In this document: one piece after another, positions 34,659-45,367 of the stretch
How the letters are laid out: the number at the start of each line of letters is the position of its first letter
Position numbering within the stretch: position 1 is the stretch's first letter
Assembly: GCF_010092445.1 (NCBI RefSeq)
Contig: NZ_CP048031.1
Coordinates: forward strand, 682,001 to 746,000
Length of the DNA: 64,000 bases
Direction: 5' to 3'
Source of the DNA: Shewanella sp. Arc9-LZ
Lineage (GTDB): Bacteria; Pseudomonadota; Gammaproteobacteria; Enterobacterales; Shewanellaceae
Program-made: the position numbers and the translations under genes
Notes under the pieces: generated by a model
Database searches by the model: none
What the model saw: the letters and a program-made list of their open reading frames with translations, nothing else
What the model was told of the DNA's origin: nothing

Positions 34659-35781
34659 TTATTTTGAGCGTGGCGATTGTCTGTCATGCCGCAATATTCA
34701 ACTACCTATGGTTGAGCAAGTGAGTGTAAAGCAACAACAATTAACCGATTTGTTTCGCGGTATCTCAGTTAAACAATGGTTAGCGCCAATATTAAGCGCA
34801 GAATCAGGTTTTCGTAATAAAGCCAAAATGGTCGTTTTAGGTGCAGCTCACAAACCTATTTTAGGTTTGGTTAATCCTAAAGGGGATCCGGTCAGTTTAT
34901 GTGACTGCTCGTTATACCCTAAAGATATGCAATTATTGCTACACCGTTTAGAGCGATTTGTGCAGCAAGCTGGTATACCGCCTTATCGGGTCGATAAAAG
35001 CAAAGGCGAGCTAAAATTTATTTTACTGACTCGCAGCCAAAGTAGTGGCCAGTTTATGCTGCGTTTTGTATTACGTAGTGACCAAGCCATCGTGAGAATT
35101 GAACGAGAATTACCCCAATTATTACAAGAGTTTCCCGAAATCACCTTAGTCTCGGCCAATATTCAGCCAATCCACATGGCTATTCTAGAAGGCGAAAGGG
35201 AAATATTTTTAACGGAAACAACACGATTAGAAGAACAACTTAATAATGTACCGTTGTTCATACGGCCAAAAAGCTTTTTTCAAACTAATCCGGAGGTTGC
35301 CGCCCAGTTGTATCAAATAGCGAGGGAGTGGGTTACTGAATTCAAACCGAACTATATTTGGGACTTATTTTGTGGTGTCGGTGGATTTGGGCTTCATTGC
35401 GCTAACAGCAATACCCGTTTAACTGGAATTGAGATCGAATCTGAAGCAATAGAATGTGCCATCTTGTCAGCAACCAAACTAGGGCTTACACAAGTGGATT
35501 TTAGTGCACTCGATTCAACTCATTTTGCTAAAGGACAATCTGCTCAAGATAAACCGGATCTTATTATTGTCAATCCACCTAGGCGTGGATTAGGCAAATC
35601 ATTATGCGATTTATTGAGTGAGTTTGCGCCTAAAGCAATCGTGTACTCTAGTTGTAATCCACACACCTTAATGAGCGATTTAGAGTGCATTACGGGTTAT
35701 CAAATCACCAAAGTTCAAATGTTTGATATGTTTCCTCATACCGATCATTTTGAAGTACTGGTTATGCTAGAACAGCTGTAA
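34648..35781 (+). CDS. rlmC: RlmC (RumB), 23S rRNA m5U747 methyltransferase
   Basis: Methylates U747 of 23S rRNA with SAM. The 377-aa protein follows E. coli RlmC closely: Fe-S cysteines at 3, 11, 14 and in SLCDCSLYP, the [10 protein letters not shown] block, SAM-binding [23 protein letters not shown], and the catalytic Cys in [10 protein letters not shown]. The start is GTG 34648, inside the end of the OhrR-like gene, with GGAGAGG upstream, so translation is probably coupled to it. Confidence 0.95.
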   Translation: MKCDYFERGDCLSCRNIQLPMVEQVSVKQQQLTDLFRGISVKQWLAPILSAESGFRNKAKMVVLGAAHKPILGLVNPKGDPVSLCDCSLYPKDMQLLLHRLERFVQQAGIPPYRVDKSKGELKFILLTRSQSSGQFMLRFVLRSDQAIVRIERELPQLLQEFPEITLVSANIQPIHMAILEGEREIFLTETTRLEEQLNNVPLFIRPKSFFQTNPEVAAQLYQIAREWVTEFKPNYIWDLFCGVGGFGLHCANSNTRLTGIEIESEAIECAILSATKLGLTQVDFSALDSTHFAKGQSAQDKPDLIIVNPPRRGLGKSLCDLLSEFAPKAIVYSSCNPHTLMSDLECITGYQITKVQMFDMFPHTDHFEVLVMLEQL

Positions 35782-35892
35782 TAGTCTTTGCTATCAATTA
35801 AGGTGTTTTATAATCGAAATTAAGTACTCGTTTGGTGTCGCTAAATTATAGGTTATATCGAACAAAGGTAGCTGTTAGGTTGTGGTATATGT

Positions 35893-35927
35893 TGTCATCA
35901 TAAAAATGTCATCATAAAAATGTCATC
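35893..35927. repeat. 14-bp tandem repeat, two and a half copies
   Basis: TGTCATCATAAAAA at 35893-35906 and 35907-35920, then TGTCATC. It lies in the spacer 47 bases before chrA. Confidence 0.85.
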
Positions 35928-35973
35928 TCAATGTCATAACATTGTTTATTAACATAAAAAAGGTACTAGGACG

Positions 35974-37125
35974 ATGTGGCAAATTTTCAGTCGCTTTTTA
36001 GCGTTAGGGTTAATCAGTTTCGGTGGCCCAGCGGCTCACATAGGCTATTTTAGAAAAGCATTTGTTGACGACTTACAATGGCTAGACGGTAAACAATATT
36101 CAAGTTTTATCGCCCTGAGTCAGTTTATGCCTGGGCCAGGCTCAAGCCAGATAGGGTTTGCAATTGGGTATCATCGAGGTGGTTTATTGGGCGGATTAGC
36201 CGCCTTTTTAGGTTTTACCTTGCCGTCTTTTTTACTGATGTTTTTATTTGCTGTGACCAGTGCTCAATGGTTGGAGATAACGGCCGTAGAGGGGGCTATT
36301 CATGGCTTAAAGCTACTGGCAGTAGTGGTCGTAGCGGATGCGACTTTGTCAATGTTCAATCAATTCTGTCAACGAAAAACCGCTAAAATACTCATGGCTG
36401 CCACCGCCGTTGCTGTCATATTAATGCCTTCATTATTAATGCAAATTGGCGTACTAGTTGTGGCCGCTATTGTTGGAGTCATGTTGATGACTCGGGGTGA
36501 GCGTATTACGCCAGACACACCTGCTATCGAGCTTAATTATGCTTGGTTAGCGTTATTTATTATAGGCATCGCAGCATCTTTATATTTGATCAATCAACCT
36601 GACAGTCTTGGACAGATTTTTGCGCAATTCTTCCAAGTGGGCAGTTTAGTATTTGGCGGTGGGCATGTGGTATTACCCTTGCTTGAAACCAGTGTCGGTG
36701 AATACATTACCCCTGATCGATTTTTAACTGGCTATGCACTTGCGCAAGCCATTCCTGGCCCTATGTTTACCTTAGCAACCTTTTTAGGGGCAGATTTATG
36801 GTTAGAATCTCCTATTTTGGGCGCGTTAGTGGCGACGTTAGCTATTTTCCTTCCAGGTTTTTTATTGATGCTGGTGGGCTTAAAAAGTTGGCATTCTATT
36901 AGCCAGCATCCTGCCATAGCCGGTGCGTTAGCGGGGGTAAATGCAGCCGTTGTTGGTTTATTGCTTTCGGCGCTATATCAACCTGTGTTTACTAGTGCGG
37001 TGATCATGCCGCTAGACATGGCATTAGTGATCATTGGTTTTAGTGTATTAAAAGTCTTTAAGCCCGGTCTTGTATGGTTGGTAATAGGATTTGCAGCAAT
37101 GGGCAGTGGATTGACAATGTTGTAA
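35974..37125 (+). CDS. chrA: ChrA-type chromate efflux transporter (two-domain)
   Basis: A 383-aa CHR-family membrane protein with two homologous halves. The first has LGLISFGGPAAHIGYF and SQFMPGPGSSQ, the second FGGGHVVLPLLE and QAIPGPMFTLATFLG. Known members expel chromate, giving resistance; others have unknown anion substrates, so the substrate is an inference. No chrB-type regulator is adjacent. Confidence 0.9.
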   Translation: MWQIFSRFLALGLISFGGPAAHIGYFRKAFVDDLQWLDGKQYSSFIALSQFMPGPGSSQIGFAIGYHRGGLLGGLAAFLGFTLPSFLLMFLFAVTSAQWLEITAVEGAIHGLKLLAVVVVADATLSMFNQFCQRKTAKILMAATAVAVILMPSLLMQIGVLVVAAIVGVMLMTRGERITPDTPAIELNYAWLALFIIGIAASLYLINQPDSLGQIFAQFFQVGSLVFGGGHVVLPLLETSVGEYITPDRFLTGYALAQAIPGPMFTLATFLGADLWLESPILGALVATLAIFLPGFLLMLVGLKSWHSISQHPAIAGALAGVNAAVVGLLLSALYQPVFTSAVIMPLDMALVIIGFSVLKVFKPGLVWLVIGFAAMGSGLTML

Positions 37126-37264
37126 AACGGTTATTATATTGGATGATTTTGCGATAGGTCTCACTTTATTGAGTTGTAATAGTTTGTTAGATTAACCATC
37201 TATAATAAATAGACTATTATATTGATAGACTATTACCTAAAAGACCTTCAAAAGGCTGGCCACT

Positions 37265-38929
37265 ATGCTGAGATCTTCCCTACGCAATAAACTACTGGGG
37301 TTATCGCTAATCCCGCTTTCGTTGATCCTCATCGTACTACTGAGTATTTTTTATGTTAATGAAAAATCGTCTTTAACCAAGGATATTGATAACTTTCGCA
37401 GTGAATTAATTTCAGAGCGTAAAAACCAACTAAAAGAAGCTGTTCAGATTGCACAAGGAGTCGTTGAGTATCAACTTGCTTTGGGGAGCAATGGTAATGT
37501 CAATGGAGCCTTACGAGATTTACGCTTTGGCAGTGCAGGGTATTTCTTTATGTATGATGATGCCGGCGTCAATATTTTTCATCCGACTATGCCTGAACTT
37601 GAAGGCCAAAACAAAATTGATATGGCCGACCCTAATGGTACCAAAATTATTGTTGGTTTATTAGATGCGGCTAAATCGGGTACTGGTAATTTTTCTTATT
37701 ATTATAAAAAGCCCGGTAGCGAACAGCTTGTAGAAAAACTCGGTTTCGCGGTAATGATCCCTAATACCAATTGGATGTTAGGCTCGGGCGCTTATATTGA
37801 TGATATTGAAGAGTCTATTGGCGGTTATGAAACTTATAAAACTGAAGAGATGAATCAAAAAGCATTCATGTTTCTATTAATTGCTTTAGGTCTTACGGGG
37901 ATAACTGCTTTTGGTGTGGTGCTGATGGCCCATAAAATGGTGGTGCCAATTCAAAATATGGCGTCATCGCTTAATGATATCGCTAAAGGTGAAGGTGATT
38001 TAACCAAACGTTTAGATATCACCAGTGAGGATGAGATTGGCCAATTAGGCAGCGCATTTAATCTGTTCATCGACAAATTACAACATATTATGGGTGATGT
38101 GGCTGGTGCGACCGACAGGGTTAAGCATGCGGCTCAAAGTATCAGTGGCCAAACAGTGTCAATGACAGAGCAACTCTACAATCACAATAATGAAATTGAC
38201 CAAATTGTCACCGCAATCACCGAAATGTCGGCGACGGCGCATGACGTAGCCCACAATACTAATATGGTAGCTGAAGCCACGCATGCTGCCTCTGATAACG
38301 TCACGAAAGCGCAAGATTGTGTCGATACTTCATTAACGGAAGTGTCTAATTTAATGAACCAAATTGACAACGCTGCGGCCAACGTCAAATCATTAAGTGA
38401 ACAATCTAAGAAAATTAATTCAGTGCTGAGTGTGATAGGTGGGATTGCTGACCAAACTAATTTACTGGCACTCAATGCGGCAATCGAAGCAGCCCGAGCG
38501 GGCGAGCAAGGTCGGGGTTTTGCGGTTGTTGCTGATGAAGTGAGAAACTTGGCTAGTCGAACCCAAGCCAGTACGGTTGAAATTAATGAAATGCTGGCAG
38601 AACTGAATAAGCTAGTGACTCAAACGGTACAAACTATGGAAGAAAGTCAGGTGAGTTGTTTGAGTTCGGTGGAGTCTTCTAGAGCGATTTCTGAAAGTTT
38701 AGGTGCCGTGACATCATCAGTAACCAGCATTAATGACATGAGTACTCAAATTGCCACCGCGGCTACTGAACAAAGCTCAGTGACCGAAGAAATCAATCGC
38801 AATATCAATTCAGTGCAAGAGATTGTTAATACGTTATTGGTGGCCAGTCAAGATGCGTCCGGTATGAGTAAAACCGTTGCTGATGATGGTCAGACGTTAG
38901 CGGAATTAGTGGGTCAATTTAAAATATAA
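37265..38929 (+). CDS. Methyl-accepting chemotaxis protein with single Cache sensor
   Basis: A 554-aa receptor: first membrane segment about 12-32, a periplasmic sCache_2-type domain (about 40-190; [15 protein letters not shown] and [15 protein letters not shown]), second segment about 200-222, HAMP (about 223-275), and a signalling coiled coil with the conserved tip [18 protein letters not shown] at about 409-426. Single Cache domains often sense small organic acids. No GWETF-type CheR tether is seen at the C-terminus. It is a lone gene with its own terminator. Confidence 0.95.
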   Translation: MLRSSLRNKLLGLSLIPLSLILIVLLSIFYVNEKSSLTKDIDNFRSELISERKNQLKEAVQIAQGVVEYQLALGSNGNVNGALRDLRFGSAGYFFMYDDAGVNIFHPTMPELEGQNKIDMADPNGTKIIVGLLDAAKSGTGNFSYYYKKPGSEQLVEKLGFAVMIPNTNWMLGSGAYIDDIEESIGGYETYKTEEMNQKAFMFLLIALGLTGITAFGVVLMAHKMVVPIQNMASSLNDIAKGEGDLTKRLDITSEDEIGQLGSAFNLFIDKLQHIMGDVAGATDRVKHAAQSISGQTVSMTEQLYNHNNEIDQIVTAITEMSATAHDVAHNTNMVAEATHAASDNVTKAQDCVDTSLTEVSNLMNQIDNAAANVKSLSEQSKKINSVLSVIGGIADQTNLLALNAAIEAARAGEQGRGFAVVADEVRNLASRTQASTVEINEMLAELNKLVTQTVQTMEESQVSCLSSVESSRAISESLGAVTSSVTSINDMSTQIATAATEQSSVTEEINRNINSVQEIVNTLLVASQDASGMSKTVADDGQTLAELVGQFKI

Positions 38930-38950
38930 TGTTTACTTGGTAGGTAATTA

Positions 38951-38980
38951 AAAATGAACCCGAAGCGGTTCATTTTTTTT
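38951..38980 (+). terminator. Terminator after the chemotaxis receptor
   Basis: AAAATGAACC / GGTTCATTTT stem (38951-38960, 38967-38976) with a T run, 22 bases past the stop. Confidence 0.88.
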
Positions 38981-39228
38981 AGTCCAATTTTTAATCTACA
39001 CCAGAGCCTAAATTTAAACCTATATTTGTTGAAGCAAACTTTCACATTATAAGCGGTCCATTTATTCTATTCATTCGTGGGTAAGTGTTTTTCCAGATGT
39101 TGATTTGATGAAATATATTCGTCATTTGTTTATTAATAATCGGCCTTCCGGTCTAGGTTTAGTGCCTATCATGGGGTAAAATGCGCCGTTGCACCTTTTG
39201 TTAACCGCCAAATTTAAGTTGAATATTC

Positions 39229-40327
39229 ATGTTTGAAGTTAATCCGGTAAAATTCAAAATTAAAGAGCTAGCCGAACGTACTGAGTTACTTCGGGGGTAT
39301 CTTTGACTACGCTGCCAAAAGTGAGCGTTTAGAAGAAGTCAGTCGCGAGCTTGAAAGCCCTGAAGTGTGGAATGAGCCTGAACGTGCTCAAGCATTAGGT
39401 AAAGAGCGTGCTGCGTTAGTGGTTGTGGTCAAAACCATTGATGATATGGACACGGGTCTAGAAGACATCCAAGGGTTACTTGAGCTTGCCATTGAAGAAG
39501 ATGACGAAGAAACCTTTAATGATGCTGCCGCAGAACTTGAGGAGTTAGACACTCGTCTGGCTGATCTCGAATTCCGCCGCATGTTTTCTGGTAAGAGTGA
39601 TGCTTCAAACTGTTATCTTGATATTCAATCTGGTTCAGGCGGCACCGAAGCACAAGACTGGGCCAACATGGTTCTGCGCATGTATTTACGCTGGGGTGAT
39701 GCGCATGGTTATAGCCCAGAGTTAATGGAAGTGACCGACGGCGATGTGGCAGGTATTAAAGGTGCTACGATTAAGTTCACTGGTGAGTACGCTTTTGGTT
39801 GGATGCGAACAGAGACGGGTGTGCACCGTTTAGTACGTAAATCGCCATTTGATTCATCAGGTAAACGTCATACTTCTTTCTGTTCTGTTTTCGTTTACCC
39901 TGAAATTGATGATGATATTGAAATCGATATCAATCCATCAGATTTACGTATCGACACTTATCGTGCTTCTGGCGCGGGTGGTCAGCACGTCAACAAAACC
40001 GATTCTGCGATACGTATTACACATTTACCAACAAACACTGTGGTGCAATGTCAAAACGATCGCTCGCAACATAAAAACCGTGACTCTGCTTTTAAGCAAT
40101 TAAAGGCGAAGTTGTACGAGTTAGAAATGCATAAACAAAATGCCGATAAACAAGCTGCTGAAGATGCAAAATCAGATATCGGCTGGGGCAGTCAAATTCG
40201 TTCATACGTATTAGATGACGCCCGTATCAAAGATTTACGTACAGGGGTTGAGAACCGCAACACTCAAACTGTGCTGGATGGTGATTTAGATAAGTTTATT
40301 GAAGCCAGCCTAAAATCAGGACTTTAA
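39229..40327 (+). CDS. prfB: Peptide chain release factor 2 (RF2), expressed by +1 programmed frameshift
   Basis: RF2 terminates translation at UGA and UAA. The first 25 codons run from ATG 39229 ([20 protein letters not shown]...) to a UGA at 39304-39306; translation then resumes in the +1 frame at GAC 39305, giving 365 aa, the same length as E. coli RF2. The SPF codon-recognition tripeptide is at 205-207 and GGQ at 250-252 ([14 protein letters not shown]), with Ala at 246. It is followed by lysS after 54 bases, the usual pair. In many relatives recJ precedes prfB; here a chemoreceptor does. Confidence 0.97.
39292..39307 (+). other. RF2 programmed +1 frameshift site
   Basis: CGG GGG TAT CTT TGA C: an internal Shine-Dalgarno-like G run, the slippery CTT, and the in-frame UGA followed by C, arranged exactly as in E. 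coli prfB. Low RF2 delays termination at UGA and favours the shift, so RF2 controls its own synthesis. Confidence 0.97.
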
Positions 40328-40381
40328 TTAAATTAACTTTTTCCGCCATGTAAGTGTGGCGAGTAAACGCGAGAATATAAT

Positions 40382-41884
40382 ATGACTGAACACGTACAAG
40401 ATGAAAACAAACTGATTGCTGAACGTCGCGCTAAATTAGACTACATCCGCACCAACTGTCCTGCGAATGCTCATCCAAATACATGGCAGCGTAGTCATAA
40501 AGCGGCTGAGTTACAGGCTCAATATGGCGAGCAAACCAAAGAAGCGCTAGAAGAGTTAGCTTTTCAAACCAGTATTGCTGGCCGTGTTATGGCCAAGCGT
40601 GGTCCGTTTTTAGTAATTCAAGACGTGTCTGGCCGTATTCAAGCTTATGCTGGTAAGCCAGTACAAGGCGACTTGAAAGAGCGTTATCAAGGTTTAGACA
40701 TCGGTGACATTATCGGTGTTAAAGGTCAGCTGCATTTATCTGGCAAAGGCGACTTGTACGTTAATATGGAAGAATACCAGTTACTGACCAAAGCATTGCG
40801 TCCATTACCTGAAAAATTCCATGGTTTAACAGACCAAGAAACGCGTTATCGTCAGCGTTACGTTGATTTGATCGTTAACGAAGATTCGCGCAATGCCTTT
40901 ATTATGCGTTCTAAAGTGGTTTCTGCTATTCGTAACTTCATGATCAAAAAAGAGTTCATGGAAGTTGAAACCCCAATGATGCACGTTATTCCTGGTGGCG
41001 CTTCAGCACGTCCATTTGTGACTCATCATAATGCATTAGACATGGCGATGTACTTACGTATCGCGCCAGAGCTATACCTTAAGCGTTTAGTGGTTGGTGG
41101 TTTTGAGCGTGTGTTCGAAATTAACCGTAACTTCCGTAACGAAGGTTTGTCACCACGTCATAACCCAGAATTCACCATGATGGAATTCTATATGGCATAT
41201 GCTGATTACAAAGACCTAATGGACTTAACCGAAGAAATGCTGGGGTCAATTGCTCAAGAATTATTAGGCAGTACTAGCATGCCTTATGGTGAAGAAACTG
41301 TTGAGTTTGGTGGCGCTTATGCACGTTTAAGCATGTTAGAAGCGATTCAGAAATATAATCCTGACAATGCGACTATTCAAGCTATGACCTACGAGCAAGT
41401 TAAAGACGTAGAGTTTATGCGCGATTTAGCATCGAGCTTAGGCATCAAGCTAGAAAAATTCTGGACTTGTGGTCAGTTACTTGAAGAAATATTCGGTGAA
41501 ACGGCTGAAACTAAGTTAATGCAACCTACGTTCATTACTGGCTACCCAGCGGATATTTCACCTTTGGCACGTCGTAATGATAACAATGACTTCATTACCG
41601 ATCGTTTTGAGTTCTTTATCGGTGGCCGCGAAGTGGCTAACGGCTTTAGTGAGCTCAACGATGCTGAAGATCAAGACAACCGCTTTAAAGCGCAAGTTGA
41701 TGCTAAAGATGCAGGCGATGACGAAGCAATGTTCTATGACGCTGACTACATCACAGCACTAGAGCACGGTTTACCACCAACAGCAGGTCAAGGTATTGGT
41801 ATCGACCGTTTAGTGATGCTATTCACTAACACGCATACCATTCGCGACGTGATTTTATTCCCAGCGATGCGCCCACAAGCGTAA
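40382..41884 (+). CDS. lysS: Lysyl-tRNA synthetase, class II
   Basis: Charges tRNA-Lys. The 500-aa protein has an N-terminal OB-fold anticodon-binding domain (about 55-165) and the class II catalytic core: motif 2 [20 protein letters not shown] and motif 3 [21 protein letters not shown] near the end. Length matches E. coli LysS (505 aa). It follows prfB, as in enterobacteria, and ends in a terminator. Confidence 0.97.
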   Translation: MTEHVQDENKLIAERRAKLDYIRTNCPANAHPNTWQRSHKAAELQAQYGEQTKEALEELAFQTSIAGRVMAKRGPFLVIQDVSGRIQAYAGKPVQGDLKERYQGLDIGDIIGVKGQLHLSGKGDLYVNMEEYQLLTKALRPLPEKFHGLTDQETRYRQRYVDLIVNEDSRNAFIMRSKVVSAIRNFMIKKEFMEVETPMMHVIPGGASARPFVTHHNALDMAMYLRIAPELYLKRLVVGGFERVFEINRNFRNEGLSPRHNPEFTMMEFYMAYADYKDLMDLTEEMLGSIAQELLGSTSMPYGEETVEFGGAYARLSMLEAIQKYNPDNATIQAMTYEQVKDVEFMRDLASSLGIKLEKFWTCGQLLEEIFGETAETKLMQPTFITGYPADISPLARRNDNNDFITDRFEFFIGGREVANGFSELNDAEDQDNRFKAQVDAKDAGDDEAMFYDADYITALEHGLPPTAGQGIGIDRLVMLFTNTHTIRDVILFPAMRPQA

Positions 41885-41922
41885 TGACATAGGTTGGCAG
41901 TAGCTAACACTGAGGAATAATC

Positions 41923-41948
41923 AAAACCAGCTTTCGGGCTGGTTTTTT
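41923..41948 (+). terminator. Terminator after lysS
   Basis: AAAACCAGC / GCTGGTTTT stem (41923-41931, 41938-41946) with a six-base loop and T run. Confidence 0.88.
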
Positions 41949-42007
41949 TGACTAAAATTAACTGGAAATTTGTCTCGTACTGGTTAATTTGCTGCTTGCA
42001 AAAAACG

Positions 42008-42436
42008 CTAGTCGATGACGCCACTTTTAGGTTGGATAAACTTTGCCGATGCTGTCACGAAAGCTTTATTGTTAACAAAGAGCGCAGCTTCTAATTGGTA
42101 CATCCCTAAACGTTGGCTCACCAATCGACCGACAATTTTGATGGCATCACCAACCTTTATGGGGGCAATAAAGCGGATGGTCATTTCGGCGGTTAAGGCC
42201 TTAATACCTTGCATCAGCAAACAATGAGTCATCGCCGCATCGACTAAGGCACTGGCAACGCCGCCATGCAAGAAGCTGTTGTAGCCTTGAAGCTGCGGAC
42301 TCACTTTATGATAACCAACCACTTGGTTATCACCGTCAGCAAAAAATTTACACTGTAACGACAATGGATTTTGTTTAGCGTCGCCACAGACAACACATTG
42401 ACTGTGGCTTTGTTTACAATCTTGATAATGGTTCAC
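42008..42436 (-). CDS. PaaI-type hotdog thioesterase
   Basis: A 142-aa hotdog protein with SFLHGGVASALVDAAMTH, the PaaI-type active region with an Asp in place of the Glu seen in YdiI-like enzymes. An N-terminal CVVCG pair with nearby His and Cys could bind metal, a feature of one subgroup. The substrate is probably an acyl-CoA but unknown. Confidence 0.85.
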   Translation of the reverse strand: MNHYQDCKQSHSQCVVCGDAKQNPLSLQCKFFADGDNQVVGYHKVSPQLQGYNSFLHGGVASALVDAAMTHCLLMQGIKALTAEMTIRFIAPIKVGDAIKIVGRLVSQRLGMYQLEAALFVNNKAFVTASAKFIQPKSGVID

Positions 42437-42498
42437 ACAAGACCTTGTTTGTTCATTGTTATAGATGGCTTTAAGGTTCCCCTAAAGCCTGTTATAGA

Positions 42499-44208
42499 CT
42501 AAAAGCGCGCATTAACCATTTGGTAGGTTTTATAACCACCAGTGAGGTTACGCACTTTAAAACCATGCTGGATTAACATGCGATAAGCGACATGACCGCG
42601 TAAACCCACCTGGCAAAATACCAGTAACTCTTTGTCTTTAGGGAGTTCGTTTAGTCGGTCTCGAAGCTCTGGCAGTGGAATATTCATTGCGCCTGCAATT
42701 GAACCCACGGCCGTGAGTTCCCCTGGGTTTCGAACATCGACAATGATTTGTTCTGCGGTCAAAGCGTGTAAATCTTGACTGTGACATATGGCTTCATCAC
42801 CTAATAATACATTGGCTGCGACCATACCTGCTTGATTGACCACATCTCTTGCAGAACCAAATGGAGGCGCGTATGTGAGTTCAAGATCGGCTAAGTCATG
42901 CACCGTCATACCAGCGCGTTGCGCCACGGCTAATACGTCCATACGTTTATCAACGCCGTCAATCCCTGCTGCCTGCGCGCCTAAAATACGGCCTGAACTA
43001 GGGCAGAACAATAGCTTTAAGCTAATAGGGTGAGCCCCAGGATAATAGCTGGCGTGGCTTGCTGTGTGGACATAGATTTTTTCAAATGGGATATTTTGCT
43101 TGAGTAAACTTTTCTCATTTAATCCTGTTGAAGCAATGGCCATATCAAACAACTTACAAATAGCTGTGCCTTGAGTGGCACGATATTTTTTATCACCACC
43201 AAGCATGTTATCGGCAGCTAATCGTCCTTGGCGGTTGGCAGGGCCCGCAAGGGGGATGAGTGTCGGATTACCAGTAACAAAATCTGTAGTTTCGATGGCA
43301 TCGCCCACAGCATAAATATCTGCATCGGAGGTTCGCATGCCTTCGTCAACCCGAATACCACCGAGTGGGCCTAATACTAAACCGCACTTAGACGCCAAGC
43401 TGGTCTCAGGTTTAACACCAATGGCGAGGATGACTAAATCGGTTGCTAAGGTGTTGTTATCACTCAATGCTAGTTGCAGATGGTAGTGAGGTAATATTGG
43501 CTTATCATAATCACCGGTATTATCGGCTTCAGCCAGTTGTATCGGGTATTCATCAACAGCGGTTAAGCCGGTTTTTAAGCGTAAATCAACCCCATTATCG
43601 ACGAGCTTTTGATGCAGCATATTGGCCATTTCAAGATCAACAGGCCCCATCACTTGGTCTGCTAGTTCGAGTAAGGTGACGTCTAACCCAAGGTGGCGCA
43701 GCGCTTCTACCATTTCTAAGCCAATAAACCCACCGCCTACTACCGTGGCATGTTTAGGTTTATGCAGTAGAAGATTCGACAGGATTTTATCCATATCAGG
43801 AATATTACGCAGGCTATGGACGAAATGGTTATTGATGCCGCTAATGGGTGGTTTGATTGGTGATGCACCAGGGCTGAGTAATAGCTTTTCATATGACTCT
43901 TGATACATTTCATTGGTCATAAGGTTACGTACGGTTAATTGCTTGGCTTGTCTATCAATCGCGACGACTTCATTATGTACCCTTACATCGACATTAAAAC
44001 GCGACTTAAAGCTTTCGGGTGTTTGCAGTAATAGTGCGTCTCGGGATTCAATTTCACCACTAATATGGTAAGGCAAACCACAGTTGGCAAATGAAACAAA
44101 TTCGCCCCTTTCAAGGATGATTATTTCAGCGGTTTCAGATACGCGTCTTGCTCTTGCTGCTGCCGATGCACCACCAGCAACACCACCAATAATGACTATT
44201 TTGGTCAT
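42499..44208 (-). CDS. NADH-dependent persulfide reductase (Npsr/CoADR-rhodanese type)
   Basis: A 569-aa flavoprotein with FAD-binding VIIGGVAGGASAAARARR at the start, redox Cys43 in SFANCGLPYH, an NAD-binding GGGFIGLEMVEALR, and a C-terminal rhodanese domain (about 460-569) with its active Cys at about 532 in FCQVGLRG. This layout matches the Shewanella Npsr enzyme, which reduces persulfides and CoA polysulfides and can support sulfur respiration. Start ATG 44208 has GGAG six bases upstream. It lies 39 bases after a Fur-like regulator on the same strand. Confidence 0.92.
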   Translation of the reverse strand: MTKIVIIGGVAGGASAAARARRVSETAEIIILERGEFVSFANCGLPYHISGEIESRDALLLQTPESFKSRFNVDVRVHNEVVAIDRQAKQLTVRNLMTNEMYQESYEKLLLSPGASPIKPPISGINNHFVHSLRNIPDMDKILSNLLLHKPKHATVVGGGFIGLEMVEALRHLGLDVTLLELADQVMGPVDLEMANMLHQKLVDNGVDLRLKTGLTAVDEYPIQLAEADNTGDYDKPILPHYHLQLALSDNNTLATDLVILAIGVKPETSLASKCGLVLGPLGGIRVDEGMRTSDADIYAVGDAIETTDFVTGNPTLIPLAGPANRQGRLAADNMLGGDKKYRATQGTAICKLFDMAIASTGLNEKSLLKQNIPFEKIYVHTASHASYYPGAHPISLKLLFCPSSGRILGAQAAGIDGVDKRMDVLAVAQRAGMTVHDLADLELTYAPPFGSARDVVNQAGMVAANVLLGDEAICHSQDLHALTAEQIIVDVRNPGELTAVGSIAGAMNIPLPELRDRLNELPKDKELLVFCQVGLRGHVAYRMLIQHGFKVRNLTGGYKTYQMVNARF

Positions 44209-44247
44209 GCTATTCTCCAATAAAATTAACGATTAACCTAGCGACTA

Positions 44248-44691
44248 TCAATCAGACTTTTTGTTTTCTGATTTGCTATTAAGTGCTTTTTGGCAAGCAA
44301 AGCATTGACCGTACATATTGAGGCTGTGGTGGTGAATACTCATGCCGTGATGTTCTGCCGCTAATCCTAAGCGAAGCTCAATCAAGGGGTCGATAAAATC
44401 GATTAACTTGCCACAGGTTAAACAAATTAGATGATCATGACGTGGTTTATTACTGAGCTCATAAACAGTATTTTTAGATTCAAATAATCGGCCTACGACG
44501 AGGCCTGCTTGTTCAAAATGCGCCATAATTCGGTCTACAGTATGAAGGCTAATGGTCTCTCCCTGTGCATTTAACCCTTGATAGATATTTTCTACCGTTA
44601 AATGCTGTTCATCGGTTTGAGTAAGAAACTCAAGTAACTTACACCTTTGAGTGGTTATTTTGAGACCAGATTCTTTCAATACTGCTTGCAT
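44248..44691 (-). CDS. Fur-family metalloregulator, divergent paralog
   Basis: A 147-aa Fur-family protein: winged helix (about 1-80), HDHLICLTCGKLIDF with the first Zn cysteines, and CFACQ with the second pair, plus a His-rich dimer region (EHHGMSIHHHSLNMYG). The recognition-helix TVYR found in Fur is TVDR here (HTVDRIMAHF), so its DNA target may differ. It lies between a DUF134 protein and the persulfide reductase on one strand and may control them; Zur or PerR-like roles cannot be excluded. Confidence 0.85.
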   Translation of the reverse strand: MQAVLKESGLKITTQRCKLLEFLTQTDEQHLTVENIYQGLNAQGETISLHTVDRIMAHFEQAGLVVGRLFESKNTVYELSNKPRHDHLICLTCGKLIDFIDPLIELRLGLAAEHHGMSIHHHSLNMYGQCFACQKALNSKSENKKSD

Positions 44692-44703
44692 TAGATTGAC
44701 CTA

Positions 44704-44721
44704 AACACGTCGATACGTGTT
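44704..44721. promoter_or_regulatory. Inverted repeat between the Fur-like and DUF134 genes
   Basis: AACACGT-CGAT-ACGTGTT, perfect 7-bp arms, 13 bases upstream of the Fur-like start. It does not resemble a classical Fur box, so it could be the operator of this divergent regulator or of DUF134, or an mRNA hairpin. Confidence 0.4.
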
Positions 44722-44736
44722 AACTGTGTTTAATCT

Positions 44737-45018
44737 TCAGCTGATATTATTTGTCATCAACGCTTTGCCATTAATAAGACTATCAACCACCTTATGCCTA
44801 GCTCCTTTAACCAAGTTCGCCAACGTTTGACGAGAAATATTCATTGATTTAGCTGCTTCTTGTTGTTGCATCCCCAGTAAATCAACTAAGCGTAAAGCCT
44901 CCATTTCATCCTCTGCAAGTGGTACCTGTTCTAACTGCGTCATCGGAATACCATTGGGCTTAAAACAGATGTTGGCAGCTTGGCCGCATATGGTTCGGGG
45001 GATTTTAGGTCTTGCCAT
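44737..45018 (-). CDS. DUF134 (UPF0251) putative DNA-binding protein
   Basis: A 93-aa protein, MARPKIPRTICG at the start and a sigma-like helix-turn-helix (QQEAAKSMNISRQTLANLVKGARHKV) in the second half: the DUF134 family. Such proteins are often encoded beside NifX/NafY-like or redox genes. ATG 45018 has GAGGT six bases upstream. It probably opens a three-gene run with the Fur-like protein and the persulfide reductase. Confidence 0.85.
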   Translation of the reverse strand: MARPKIPRTICGQAANICFKPNGIPMTQLEQVPLAEDEMEALRLVDLLGMQQQEAAKSMNISRQTLANLVKGARHKVVDSLINGKALMTNNIS

Positions 45019-45367
45019 GTAACACCTCGTTTGTAGCATATGCCATATATACTGAATGTAGTTCACACATGCAAGCTCTATTCTTTATTGAGTATGAGAT
45101 ACAAACAGATCTTTGATCTAGCCCATAAAACTGACTATTCAACGATACTGATTTATCACCGTGCTAAATCCAGCCGGTTTTGGAATTGTTAGTGACTGTT
45201 TAGTGATGCTATTGATTCATACGGTTACTATCCGAGAGATTATTGATTACCAGTGATACGCCCAACAGTGCCAGTATCTATGAGGTGCCAATTGCCAGTC
45301 AATCACACGAACAATGCAAATCAAATAACGCTGTTATGATTTTTTATTATCTCTGGTGGAGATAAAC
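45019..45367. other. 349-base spacer with no gene seen
   Basis: It should contain the promoter for the DUF134 run near 45030-45070 (GCATATGC palindrome at 45036-45043). No terminator or small gene is evident in the rest. Confidence 0.4.

Noticed and set aside
39365..40327. prfB starting at ATG 39365
   Set aside because: The upstream 25 codons, slippery site and +1 continuation give the full 365-aa RF2, so this start is an artefact of the frameshift.
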